The position numbers and the translations under genes were made by a program. Under the pieces are notes generated by a model. That model did no database searches. It was not told where the DNA came from and saw only the letters and a list, made by a program, of their open reading frames with translations. This document shows, piece after piece, positions 23,404 through 35,256 of a stretch of 64,000 nt of DNA. Position 1 is the first letter of the stretch, and every line of letters starts with the position of its first letter. The DNA comes from Malania oleifera (lineage: Eukaryota > Streptophyta > Magnoliopsida > Santalales > Ximeniaceae), in contig NC_080420.1 in assembly GCF_029873635.1 (NCBI RefSeq), positions 51,041,457-51,105,456 on the forward strand. Reading direction: 5' to 3'.

Positions 23404-24834
23404 CTTTGTATCAGCAAATAATGTGTAAGTCAATGAATATTGCAACAAAGATTGTTATCTCATAAACAAATATCTCTTCAAATATATTTTTCAATATAAA
23501 GCACACTAGATATTTGAAAATGATTTTAAAAGGATTTTGCAAACAAAAAGAAATAAAATCTTCTCAAGATGTTGTAATAAAGGTGCAATCTTAGAAGATC
23601 TAACAAAGTCTCCATAGGATGGATAGACTTATTAACAAAGTCCCCTAAGAATCTTTAAGGTTTTGCTCTCAATAAAAATAATATCAATCAAGTAGAGCAA
23701 GGAGAGCAAACCTATAGAACAACCACACTTAAACACACTTACAAAGAAGTTTGAGTGGTAAAATTAGGTAAGAATAAGTGTAGGAGGCTCAAAAATGAGT
23801 ATTATAGGTTTTGGGATTTTCAGGGAATTTCTCCTAATCAAGATTGCTAATCCTATTCTAATCTTTGCAAATGATGGGTTATATATAGACATTGGAAGAA
23901 TTATAGTCGTTAGGACATGTAGGGTATTATTAATATTGTTTAAGATCATTTTCACCCTAATTAACCCTGTTTAAAAATGTTTAACCGTGGTAAAATACAG
24001 GGCAACCCAAGAGGTCCGGTCGACCAGAACCATTTCGGTCGACTAGAGTTCATATGGTTCGGTCGACCAGGACACTTTTGAATTGAAGACTCGGTTAACC
24101 GAAAGTGCCTGTCCAAAAGGCGATTTTTCGATTTACTGAGGGTCGGTCGACCAGGCCATTTTGAACTGACTGGTTCGGTTGACCAGATAGTTGGGACTTC
24201 TCCCAAGGACCCTCGATCGACCAGGTAGTTGGTATTCATTTTTGGCTCGGTCGACCAGATGATCAGTTTGTTGACCTCAGGGGGTTTCGGTTGACCGGGG
24301 CTTTTTGAACTACACTGGTTCAGTCGACCGGGACCTTAGTCAACTGTTGACCCAGGCTTGTTTCGGTCGACCAAGGCAGAATGAACTGCCAAGTCCAGTC
24401 GACCGAAAGTGCATAATGTGTGCATTCTGGTTTTGTTTTGAATCACACAAACCCTATTCAAGTGCCTAACATTCATAGGTGAAATGGTGTGTGTCCTAGG
24501 GTCATTTTTGTCCAATTAAAGACACCAAAAAAGTTCAGTGTCGGTCGACTAATCCCTAATGTCTTTCTAAGGCCATTTGCATTATGAGCTTACCTATTAA
24601 ATCATGCAGGTGATTCATGCAATTATTACAAGCCATAAGCCCTAATTACTATTATAGACCAATTACACAAATGAATTATATATTACAACACAAAGTAATT
24701 GGGTCTTCAATCTTTACTTGCTCTTTGTGCATTGAGATCGGTCAATTTAAGTTCTTGCACATAATCTCAAACACCCATTAGATATAATAAGTATTTTTCA
24801 TTATCAAAACCGGACGCGACCTATAAGGTCAACA

Positions 24835-25264
24835 ATTGGCAAAGCAATTAGAAGAACTGAAAGAATATCATGCCACCTTAGAAAAGAAAAAGATTGTAAA
24901 AGTTTTGGAAATCATTTTCCTACAAAGAAAAATTGAAGATTATCCTGAAATGATTTTCAAATCCACAAATGAAAAGAATAACTGCGATAAACCCTTAAGA
25001 GTTAAAAGAAATAAATTTTTCAAAAAGGGTTCGAAATCTTTTTATAAATTCAATATTCATGCCTCATCGAGCAATAACAGGTTTAATAAGCAAAATCTTT
25101 CACATAAAATCAAAACCTGCATGTTTGGTGAAAAGAAAGGGCACACTAGATATACTTGTTCACATGGAGGTGCCAGAGGCATGGACAAGGAAATGTCGTG
25201 GGTAATCATGAAGACTAATCCCATAGGACAAGAGGAAGAAAGGGTTCCAATAGGAATTACATGA
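24835..25264 (+). pseudogene. gag of element B, C-terminal piece with defective zinc knuckle
   Basis: It resumes B gag after the minus-strand LTR: a Lys/Glu-rich helical segment (QLEELKEYHATLEKKK), then a basic region, then a zinc-knuckle-like stretch C-M-F-G-E-K-K-G-H-T-R-Y-T-C near residue 97, in which the second Cys is Gly. D's pol spacer keeps an intact version (CLYCEKKGH). The frame is open for 143 codons and ends at 25264. No protease or other pol motif follows. The equivalent part of element C (34891-35256) ends the same way, so both gag proteins end shortly after this knuckle. Confidence 0.65.
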
Positions 25265-25471
25265 TCATATAATTCTTCCCTAGAAGTTAGGATTAGTTAG
25301 AATAAGGGGTTGTGATGACTATAGGCTCGGGACGTGGTGCGTGCTTAAAATTTTAAATCTTAGTATATGTATTCACTATATACTATTGTCATACTAAGAA
25401 TCTTAAGAGTAGCTAGCCAATGTGAAAATTCAAGTAATATATCCACTCTAATCACCTAACGTGTGTGTGTG

Positions 25472-25521
<50 letters not shown>

Positions 25522-28500
25522 ATAATTGGATAAAATATGAATATATTGGCCATAGCATACGAACTTTGAACTGATTTGGAATGAGTATTGCATCTGTGAT
25601 GTAGGACGAGGTAGGGTGACTTAGTCCTACGGGTGTCAACCTTCAATCAACACATACATAAGAAACACTTAATAATAAGAATTGAATCAACCAAACATAC
25701 ACAAAATAAATCATGCTTTATCTCACATATCTAAGGATTTTGAAAAAGTATATAGTTTGATTTGAAATCCAATCTCAAAACGTTCTTTCACAAGGAATCA
25801 ACTAAGATGCTATGAAGATGCTATTCAATCATTCAATAATATAATTCTATGTTATCACAATAATATTCCCACAATTGTCAAGCAAATAAATGTATCAATG
25901 CTAAAAATTTAAAGTTCCGGTATCTACAGTCGACTGGTATTAAAGGTTAGTCGCCTAAACAATTTGTAAATTGAATTCTAGGAATTTAGAACTGGGTCAT
26001 TCAACTAATCTAATGGGGCTAGTCAATTGTCTAAGATTTATGGAAAAATACCGAGAGCAATAAAAGGGCAGTCAACTGATCTTTTGGGGTCAGTTGCCTG
26101 ACCTGCGTCGAGTCTGAAATATTAAGCTAATTTTAAGGGCTTTGTGCAACTGAAACTTATAGGATGTTAAATAATTATTCTTGAGAAAATTAGGGATTAA
26201 TTAAGAATGATATTACCATGAGAAAACGCTGGATAACTTACCAAAGATCACCACAAATCTGAAGCACAACGAAGAAATCCTTAAATATTAGTTGAACAAG
26301 TGAAGATGTTGTTGATGTTTGTGTATAATGGCATGAAAAGATACAAAATGGTGAAGATGTGTTGGATAAGTAGTGGTCTCACACAACCTGATCTCCAAGG
26401 AGAACGAACGTAGCCTCTTGCCACTCAATCACTAAGATCGGAACAAAGCTTAAAGCTTTACAAAGACAAAGTCTTCTGAAATTCGATATTACTTAAATTA
26501 ACTTAGTTCAGATGATACAAGTCTTACAATATATAAACTACCATGGGGATAGGGAAGACACACCAATAACACTTCTGGAACTTCCCATACAAGCATGAGA
26601 GACACACACTTAATGCTCACAAATTACAAACTCATTAACTCACACAATTTTCCAACAAAATAAACATCTAACACAACTTACAACATGGAACATGCAAGCA
26701 AGCTATCTTGCAAGGATGCTAAATAAATGCAAGATAAGTCCAAAGGGAGGCCAAGCTATATGGGGCCTAGAGGAGCCATATGGGGCCCAACAGGTACATG
26801 TCGGGCCCACAAGGGTCTTGAGCACCGAATTGCAAAATCACAACTCGGGTCTTCTTTATGCTAAAAAGTCTTCAAGTACTTACATAAGTTCCTGCAATGG
26901 TTAGCAAACATTGTGGACATCTATGGGTTATCCACGTGTCACCATGTTAGTAAACGAAAGGGGGAATGGCTACCGATCCCCATCAATCTACTTGAATGGG
27001 ATGTCATGTCTCCACATTTATCATATCATTCCTATTGTAAGTTCAAAGTAAAGGTTGAGGGCTCAACTGGTTGAAATATATCTGGAACTTTTCATCTCTG
27101 AGATGAAAAACATAAATCATATCTTGAAGAAAATCTCAGAAGCATGTTCTAAGAAATCCACTTCCAAATGGATAAGGTATCTGTGCCTGGTAAATAATCC
27201 TTATGCCTAATATTTTGTCTATTGCACAAGTTTGAGTATTAGGAAATGAATCTTACTACCTAAACATCTTATCCTAAACTCATCTATAAATCCTTAAATG
27301 CCTAATAAAATTCCAGTCATCACTCTAGGCTTAAGCACTATCAATCATAAAGTCCATATCTATTAAGTGCTAAATTTAAAAGACATCCTTCTTTAATCAA
27401 ATCAGGGACATCCACCAAGGGATTCGAATTCTTCATCTAGACTAATCAAAATATTCCCTCTGAGCATAAAATATAAAATCCTATATTTTGGTTCACCATC
27501 TCCTCCATAGGAACTCTTTACTGCATCACGATTATATCTGGTAAAGATTCATCCTTTCATTAGATTGTATCCCTACTCTACTTGGTGATCATATTCAAAA
27601 AGGTACCTTCTAGTTATGGAAAATTGAAATGACCAAAGAACAGCATTTAAGAAATTCATATACCCTTAAGTGCACCTTTTCTAATATGTTAGGACATATC
27701 CACCAACACAAAAATATCTTGAATATTGTCATGCTTCTCTAAATACTCTTCTGAACTCAATAGTAATTTAAGTCTTTAAGAGTGTTTGTGTAAACTCTCA
27801 TCATAAGCTCTCAAATTAACATTAGATCCTTTAGAGCTTCATATCCTTATAATGAAGTTGAATGGCTAAGATGATTGCTATAAGTTTGAATCTAGATGAT
27901 GGGACAAATTTCTAAGAAACCTATGCACGATCAATTAAAATTAAACGCCATTCGAACTTGTGCCTCTCTCGCATTGAAATTCATAAGAAAAGAAGCTAAA
28001 TAGGCTTAGTTCTTTTAAAGAAGTATTCACTGTAACTTTTTGGTCCTCTAAGCCTAGGCATTCAAGCCAAATTATAAATCATTGAAAATCTTAAGACGCT
28101 TGGATAAGAGTTTGAAGAATGAAAAAGGCACTAGATGATGATAGTGCATAACTCAGGGGGAGCATTTTTTTTTCTCTCATAGTTATATTAATTAAATGCT
28201 CTCATCATATTTTATGAATCATTTTTATATGTCATTATGAGAACAGCACTGCACCTTACTATCCATTACTTTCCTAATGATATCTAATGCATAATTTATT
28301 TGTTGATTGTTTTTCATAATTAAGCCATACTGAATATCTTGAGTTTTTGACTACTGGATTGCATGTTTAATCTAGAACGCCAACTGCATGGCTAATGCAG
28401 TATTGTGAAATGCATGATGGTAGTTGATTTTAAGAGTGCATGCTATTTGTATGGAACGCCATCTGCAAGGCTATTGTAGAACTTTGTGAATTGCATGCTA

Positions 28501-30185
28501 ATAGTGGACTAGGTTGTTGCATGCTTGAAATGAATTATTTGCTTAAAACAACCAGGTTTTTTGGAGCCTGTCTATTTGGAAAATGTCCTATTTACAGACG
28601 GCATGCTGCCGAAATTTTGTTAGACTTTTCCCAAAAAAATCAAAGTCCATAAACTATATGCAAAAATGATTATGATAAAATGCATGGTAAAATATTTTTG
28701 AAATGATGAGTGAAAGCTAAACAAATATCAAACTTCATCTTTACATAATCATTGCATATTTAGGAGAATTGAGCTCCATCCCTAGAGAAAAAGCATAAAG
28801 GACTCATATGCATCATGCTTAGCTTTTTGAATATTGAGGCTCTTCTTAAGAACCCTGAATATCATATCCTGCTCTTAAAGCTTTATGAATAGATATGGAT
28901 TGTTCTCAGGGTTATGAGCATTAGCGATGCCTTAATATTTCTTCTCTGATGCATCTATAGTCTATAGGAAGACTATATTGGTCATGTGATAAAATTGGTT
29001 AATAAATATCCAATATAGTTGCTTTAAAAGGAGTGCTTATACTGTTTGGTATACTTGCTGAAATTTATCCTTAATTAGTATAAGCAGCTCATTTCATCTA
29101 ATTAGGATTCAAATCGAAAGGGGGAGCATCTAAAAATGAATTTCCATCTTGTTGTACTCACCAACATTTTTGGCTTAGATATGTTGTGAATTCATTGTGG
29201 CATGTGCTTAAATGTGATGATTTTATTAAAAATATTAATTTGAATTATGTTGTTTAGCCATAATCATATGTGTAACCATATGATCTTGATTTAAATTGCT
29301 ATATCCTTAAGATCTATATGGTTGTATTTTTCCAGTCATTTTTTTGTGTGCTTAAATGATTATTTGAAAAATTGTGTTTGCATGATCTTTAAAGTTTCTT
29401 TTTTAGCAAGAATTGTCCCCACTACTTTTTGAAAATATCAAAAGGGGAAATATATTTAACAAAATAAAATTTCTTTTATGGCAAGAAATATTTTCAAAAC
29501 TAAAACTCCTTATATCTTGCCTTCTTATTTATACATATACATATATATATATATATATATATATTAAATTGCATAACTGGCTCATTGATCTTATATGAAA
29601 ATACATGCTAACTAGTTAGACTAAAATCATACTCAAACCTACATCTAGCTATCATATGCCACATTGTTTTGTAGGTCTTCGGTAATGTGTAAATTGAAAT
29701 GGGTTGTGGATATTTCTGGTCTGACCACGTTTATCATGTCATTTTTTAAATGACCAGTTATACTATTTTGTGTGCAAAATGTCAAATGTTTTAAACAATT
29801 ATACTACTATTTGTATGTGTTATGCCCAGATTTTAAATCAAATAGGGGGAGTTCTATTTTTAAACTAAATCTTTTAATGCTCAAATGGTTTTATAGTTTA
29901 GCCCTTTTGCTAATGCCAAAAGGGGGAGAATTTTATGAGCAAAATTATAAATCATCTTATACCAAAAAGGGGACATTTTTTTTTTATAAGGCAAATAATT
30001 TTAAATAGGGTAAATTTCTAAGTTGCAAGCATCTGTATTTAAATGCAAAAACTAAATGCATCAATTTGAAATGTCTTCTTTCTTGATGTGTCTGAGCTAT
30101 ATTGCTTATTTTTAAGATTATGCATATTGTTAGGGGGAGCCTTTTCAGGCTAAACCCATTTTGCTCCCATGTGTTTTTCGTCATC
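25265..30185 (+). other. Long non-coding 3' region of element B
   Basis: About 4.9 kb with no pol genes. It parallels 35257-38300 of element C over much of its length (for example GGTTGTGATGA near 25310/35283 and ATCCACTTCCAAATGG near 27158/35389). Polypurine motifs of the GGGGGAG type occur near 28155, 29119, 29845, 29922 and 30133, the multiple-PPT pattern of Sirevirus-type elements. About 25404-27148 has no counterpart in C and looks like an insertion. The short ORFs here have no recognisable motifs. Confidence 0.6.
25461..25522 (+). repeat. Compound (GT)n(CT)n(AT)n microsatellite
   Basis: Three adjacent dinucleotide runs: GT (25461-25472), CT (to about 25496), AT (to 25522). It lies inside the part of B that element C lacks. 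Confidence 0.95.
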
Positions 30186-30199
30186 AAAAAGGGAGAGAT
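30186..30199 (+). other. Polypurine tract of element B
   Basis: AAAAAGGGAGAGAT directly before TGTTGAC, the 3' LTR start. It is the expected primer for plus-strand DNA synthesis. Confidence 0.8.
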
Positions 30200-31945
30200 T
30201 GTTGACTTTTTGAGTCTGATCCCTATTTTGATGCTGACAAAGCACTTGTATCTCATGTGTGTATTTAGTGCATGAGTAGGTTTAAAAATCAACATGCACA
30301 CAAATGAGGTACAATGGTAGCCATGAGAATCCAAAAGCTTACTTCACCTGGCGTATTCCATGAAGAATCAGAAGAGAAAAGAAGAAGAATATGACATTTG
30401 TTATTTCATTTGTAATGCATTTAGCTTGTATTTGGTTTGTAATAATGCATATCATGCATGATGGGAATGAAAGCTCAAACATAGACCATAGACTAACCTT
30501 AGAGAACCCAAATTTTCATAAAAAACCCTTAACTTAAAATGTCATACTTTTACACATAGGGTTGAAATTTTTCAACGTCAAAATTAGGGCAATATCTTAG
30601 GTTTTCACTGACCTCGATCGATTGACCCCTTCACATTCAAATGAGCTCAGTCGACTGACCATGCCTTGAGGGCAAAAGTGTAATTTTGTTCAAGGTCAGC
30701 CAACAAGCCCAAAAATGAACATAAATGGACAATCGATCGAGCTAAATGAACTAAATTTAGCCTCAGTTGACCAAACTATCATAACTTTGGAAATCGCCTA
30801 GGTCAGTCGATGAGCCTCTACCTTAATCGACTGAATCCCTAAAAAAAATTCAAATTTTGCCCTAGGTCAGTCGGCTGGCGCATGCCTCAGTCGACTGACC
30901 CTCTTGGGTTGCCTAATATTTTTATTGTTAAATATGCTTAATTTTGTGTTTAAAATTTCTAAAATAACAAGTGTGTCCCCAAACGGTCATATTTTTTAGA
31001 AGTCTATATATAGCCATTTCTAAAGCATTATTAGTAGGAGATTAGCTTAGGAATTCTCTAGAAAAAAAAAATTTGTGCTATTTCTTACACTCCCACATAC
31101 ACAAGCTTACATTCTTTTCTCTTTCTCATATTTCTTTGCAAAATCATCTTGGAAAGAGAGCATTATACTCATCGTCTTCATTTGCGAATCTATTGCAACT
31201 TGAAGATTAATTGAATAATCATTCTTGTGGGCATTATACATTCTTTTCAAAACTTATACGCTCTCATTCATTCATATTTTTGAATCAATTGTTGACCTTA
31301 TAGGTCACACCCGGTTTTGATAATGACAAATACTCAAGTATTTGATGGCTTTCAAGTTTGTGTGCAGGTTTATATTAGCAAACCAATTGATGGCACATGA
31401 AAGCAAAGCATGAAGACCCTAAAGACTTTAATTTGTATTGTCAAATCAATAATTGTAATCAGGGTACGTAATACTAATATAGGAATGGTCTCTAATAATT
31501 AATGCATGGCATGCATGTAGGAATTAAAGCTCAAAAACCATAGAGACCTTAGGGATCACCCTTCGGTCGACCGACGCTACGTTTTTTTGCATACTTAAAA
31601 AGGTCTTAAAAAAGACCGTAGGTCCCAACACGTAGTGCACATTGTCCCTATAATCACATATATTATCTAGGGAATTAATAGAAGTAAAATTAGGCAAAAT
31701 GGCATAATATAAGAGATGTCGAGCGACCAAACCCCATGAGTTCAAAACTCCTCGGGCGCCCAAACTACTGGAAAGTCAACAATTTGACTAGGCTTTGGGC
31801 GACTGAACCTGCATTGACCCTATCACCCTTGAGCAACCAAATATATGTCAGGACACCTTTACACCAACTCGGGCGCCCTAATCGCATGTACAAATATGCA
31901 CCGGGCGATCGAATTGCAAGTTCGAGCTACAGAACTTAGCACCGG

Positions 31946-34023
31946 TATTGACCTTATAGGCCATACTCGGTTTTGAAAATGACAAATACTCTTTGTATTT
32001 GATGACTTTCGAGTTTGTGTGCAGGTATATAATTACCAGGTCAACTAATGGCACATGAAGACTCAAAATCTAACTCAAAGTCTAAAGACCTTGAAGATCC
32101 ATTGTAATTTATATTTTGTATAAGTTGGGTCTGTAATAGTAATATAGGAATGGTCTGTAATATTTAATGCATGGCATGCATGTAGGAACTAAAGCTCAAA
32201 GACCATAGAGACCTTAGGGAATTGTCGACCGACGCCAGTTTTTTGGCGTACTTTAAAAGGCCTTAAAAAAAACCCCAGGTCCCAACACTTGCACATAAGA
32301 AAGTTCCCAACATCACTTACTATAACACGGGAATCAAGTCAAGCTAAAAATGAACTGAATAGAAAAAGTTGAGAGGGTTTAGGCGACCGAACCTATGCTG
32401 TGTAAAACGGCTCAGGCGACCGAACTAGTCAACATGTTGACTTTGTGTTCGGGCACCCGAACTTGTTTTGAGCTTATCATCCTCGAGCCCGAACCTGTGT
32501 TAAGGCACTTTTCAACAACTCATATGACCGAACAACACAATCAAATTGGGCTCAGGTGACCGAACTAGTCAGTTCGGTTAACCGAACTATGAGTCGGGCA
32601 CCCGAACTAATGAATAAATACTACTAACTTTTGTTCAGCCGACCGACTCACTATTTGGGCACCCAAACCACTAAAAACCGGATTTTTTACTGAGTCTGTT
32701 CAGGCACCCAAACCTTTGGCCGGGCAATCGAACCTCATGGGTTAAAATATTTTTTACCGAATTTTTAAATCGGGTAAACTAGATTAATTTTCTTAATGGC
32801 TTTTGGAACAATTTTAATTATACCCATTGTGTCCCCAACGGTCAAAAAATCCTCCTTGCCTATAAATACTTGTTCATTTCTCTTAATTAGTAAGGATTAG
32901 CAAAATTGATAAGGGTCAAACTCTCTCAAATTCAAAAATTATTCTGAAGTCTATTATACTCCAAAACACTTATACTCATCATCTTTCTTGATCTTGCAAG
33001 TGTTGTGAGTATATTTTGTGTGCTTGTGCTTCATTCATATTTTCAAATACTCTCATTAGATTATATTGATTGTTTGATTTTATTGAGAGTAGAAGCATCA
33101 AGTTCTTCCACTAATTTAACTTGATAAATTTTGTGTGGGAAGACTTGGAAGGTTGTGGTTCTTGCATTGTCATTGCAAGTAACCTAAGCCTTTATTTTTG
33201 TGTGCAAAATATTTTATAAAGCTAGATTTCAAACAAATCTTGTGCTAGATATATTTGAGAAAATATTTTTGAGGTTGTTTGAATACTCTGATTGACATCT
33301 TTGAAACCATAAGCTTACATTAAGATATTGTATATTGTGTTTCGAAGAAAACCTTGTTTATACACTCCTGTGCATATTTGAGATTATCCATAATATTGAG
33401 TGTTGATTGCACACGTAGAGCACCGAGCTTATAGTTCATACATGATTGAGGTGCATTGATTATATTGCGCGTATTTGGGTATATATCTGCTTTACATGAA
33501 AGCATAATCACTGTACTAGTTACTTTGTGAAAAATACTATTGTGTTTCCAAGCGTAGCCTGAGGGGTTTTGATCTAGCCCGGAAGGATCAAGTTGGGGTC
33601 AGTCCTATGAATTTGAGCTAGGGCCTTCTCCGCCCTACAAGGAAAGTTTGTAAAGGTTGAGGTCAGCCCTATGCTAATTGAGCTAGTTGTATTAGGTGCC
33701 GCTTCACCCGTTAAGGGAGCCATTAGTGAAATCTTTGGGCTTGCGAGTTAGAGGCGGGGACATAGGCATAGTTGGCCGAACCCTGATAACATATCATGTG
33801 TCTATTTACATTTTTGCACTTTATATTTATCGCACGTGTATGTTATAGTGTGAATGATGCGTATGATTTGAATTTTCGCATATTATTTTTATCTGTACAT
33901 TTGGGATTGTATAGAAAGACCCTAGGTTGTGAATATGCTGCTGTTATTTAGATCATACCTAGGAAAAAGTTTTAAATTCCAATTCACCCCCCCCCCCCTC
34001 CTGAGAATACACCAAAGCTAACA
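31946..34023 (+). repeat. 5' LTR of element C
   Basis: Starts TATTGACC (TG mutated to TA) and ends AAAGCTAACA. It contains a palindrome-like array with arms GGGCGACCGAAC and GGGCACCCGAAC (about 32370-32730), a perfect MSA-type box (32834-32844), TATAAATA (32861-32868), the U5 block (33548-33795) and a long C run near its end. Confidence 0.85.
32834..32868 (+). promoter_or_regulatory. MSA box and TATA of C 5' LTR
   Basis: CCCAACGGTCA fits all positions of YCYAACGGYYA; TATAAATA follows 16 bp later. The same pair is found in the 3' LTR. Confidence 0.6.
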
Positions 34024-34025
34024 AT

Positions 34026-34037
34026 TGGTATTAGAGC
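34026..34037 (+). other. Primer binding site of element C
   Basis: TGGTATTAGAGC, one mismatch from the initiator-Met consensus, three bases after the LTR end. Confidence 0.8.
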
Positions 34038-34072
34038 CTCGTTGCACTAAACTTAAACTTTTTTGCAAAAAG

Positions 34073-35256
34073 ATGGCAATGGCTTAATTTGGTGTATCCC
34101 CATTCGGAGAGGGACAGTCACCTTCTAGGCCTGCTGTATTTTGTGGTGTCGATTACACCACCTAGAAAATCAGAATGAGCATATTTATAAAATCAATGAA
34201 TTGGATGGCCTAATGGGTGATTGTTAATGGAATTCGTATGCCTTTGGATGAAAACAATAGTAGGTTAATGTATGCGAATTCATATGCCATGGACATGTTA
34301 TATCTTGCATTAGATTCCAATATTTTTGTTGAGTTTCTGGCATGTCACAGTGCACGGGAACTCTAGGATGAACTAGAAAAGAAATATGGAGAATCCCAGA
34401 AGAAGGAGATCGTAACTCCTCTAAATGCTCCAAGCTCAAATGATCAGGAGGAGGTAAATCATGAGCTAGAAATCAATGAGGAGTTATATGATTCTCACTC
34501 TAGCTCATTTGATGATTCTTGTGATGAATGTTGTGATATGTCATATACTGAATCATCTATTGATAATACTATTAATGATGCATGCGATGATTCTCGTGGA
34601 AAATATTGCACAATATATTGTATGTTGAATCATCTGTCAAACCATGTGATAATACTGTAAATGATTCATGTGATGTTTTTTGTGAAAAATCTTGTGATGA
34701 ATCATATGTTGAAGTTTATAATGAAAGCATGACCTTACAAAGAACTGGAATGTACTTCATTTAAAATGCATAGAATTCTAGTTGAGATATCAAAGAAGAA
34801 AACATTTTTGAAAAATGAAAATGAAAAGGTGGCAAAGCTCCTAAATGATTTGAAACAATATCAAGCCAAAGGAGAAAAATTGAGAATGTTTTGAAAATCA
34901 TTTGTTTAGAAAGAAAAACTAAAGACTATCTTGGAATGATGTTCAAACCCTTTAGTGAAAAGAATAACAATAATAAACTCTTGGAAGTTAAAAAGAAAAA
35001 TATTATCATGAAGGGTTCATATTTTGTTTATCAAACCCATAGTCATATCTCATTAGGTAAAAACGGAATAAATAAGCATGTCCCTTCACGAAAATCCAAA
35101 GCCTGCTTATTTCGAAAAATGAAATGGCACATTCAATCTACTTGTCCATCTAGAAGTGCCAGAGGCTTAGATAGGAAGATGAAGTGGGTAATCATGAAAG
35201 CGAACCTCGTAGGTCCTAAGGAAAATGGATTTAAATTAATATTAATTAATTATTAA
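34073..35256 (+). pseudogene. gag of element C
   Basis: The ATG at 34073 reads MAMA, then a stop, then FGVSPFGEG and FCGVDYTT, parallel to B gag (MAEIVVSPFNEG, FFGVDYTSWK). Central landmarks are YAMDMLYLALDSN and DELEKKYGE. A Cys/Ser/Asp-rich segment follows at 34495-34725. The C-terminal part (34891-35256) is Lys-rich and ends with a degenerate zinc knuckle C-L-F-R-K-M-K-W-H-I-Q-S-T-C, missing its second Cys and with Trp for Gly. Several stops and at least one frameshift (about 34610-34750) make it inactive. Gag would form particles; pol functions would have to come from another element. Confidence 0.75.

Larger units (their letters stand above)
9529..24834 (-). mobile_element. Minus-strand solo LTR in B gag, split by element D
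   Basis: On the plus strand it starts TGTTAGAATTGG (9529) and ends AAGGTCAACA (24834), the reverse complement of the A-family LTR ends seen elsewhere in the window. The true LTR consists of 9529-10355 plus 23409-24834. The interval between is element D and a duplicated copy of the left part (21180-22007). The target duplication is ATTGG at 24835-24839, matched by ATTGG at 21175-21179; the first copy has GTTGG at 9524-9528. The right part carries its palindrome array (about 24010-24400) and a minus-strand TATA box (23880-23887). No internal region exists, so it is a solo LTR left by LTR-LTR recombination. Confidence 0.75.

Noticed and set aside
31524..31763. Minus-strand ORF of 79 codons
   Set aside because: It lies within a solo LTR and has no counterpart in the other LTR copies.
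33765..33795. tRNA-like B-box (GGTTCGGCC on the minus strand) in the U5 block
   Set aside because: It only partly fits the B-box consensus, there is no A-box at the right distance and no cloverleaf could be drawn.
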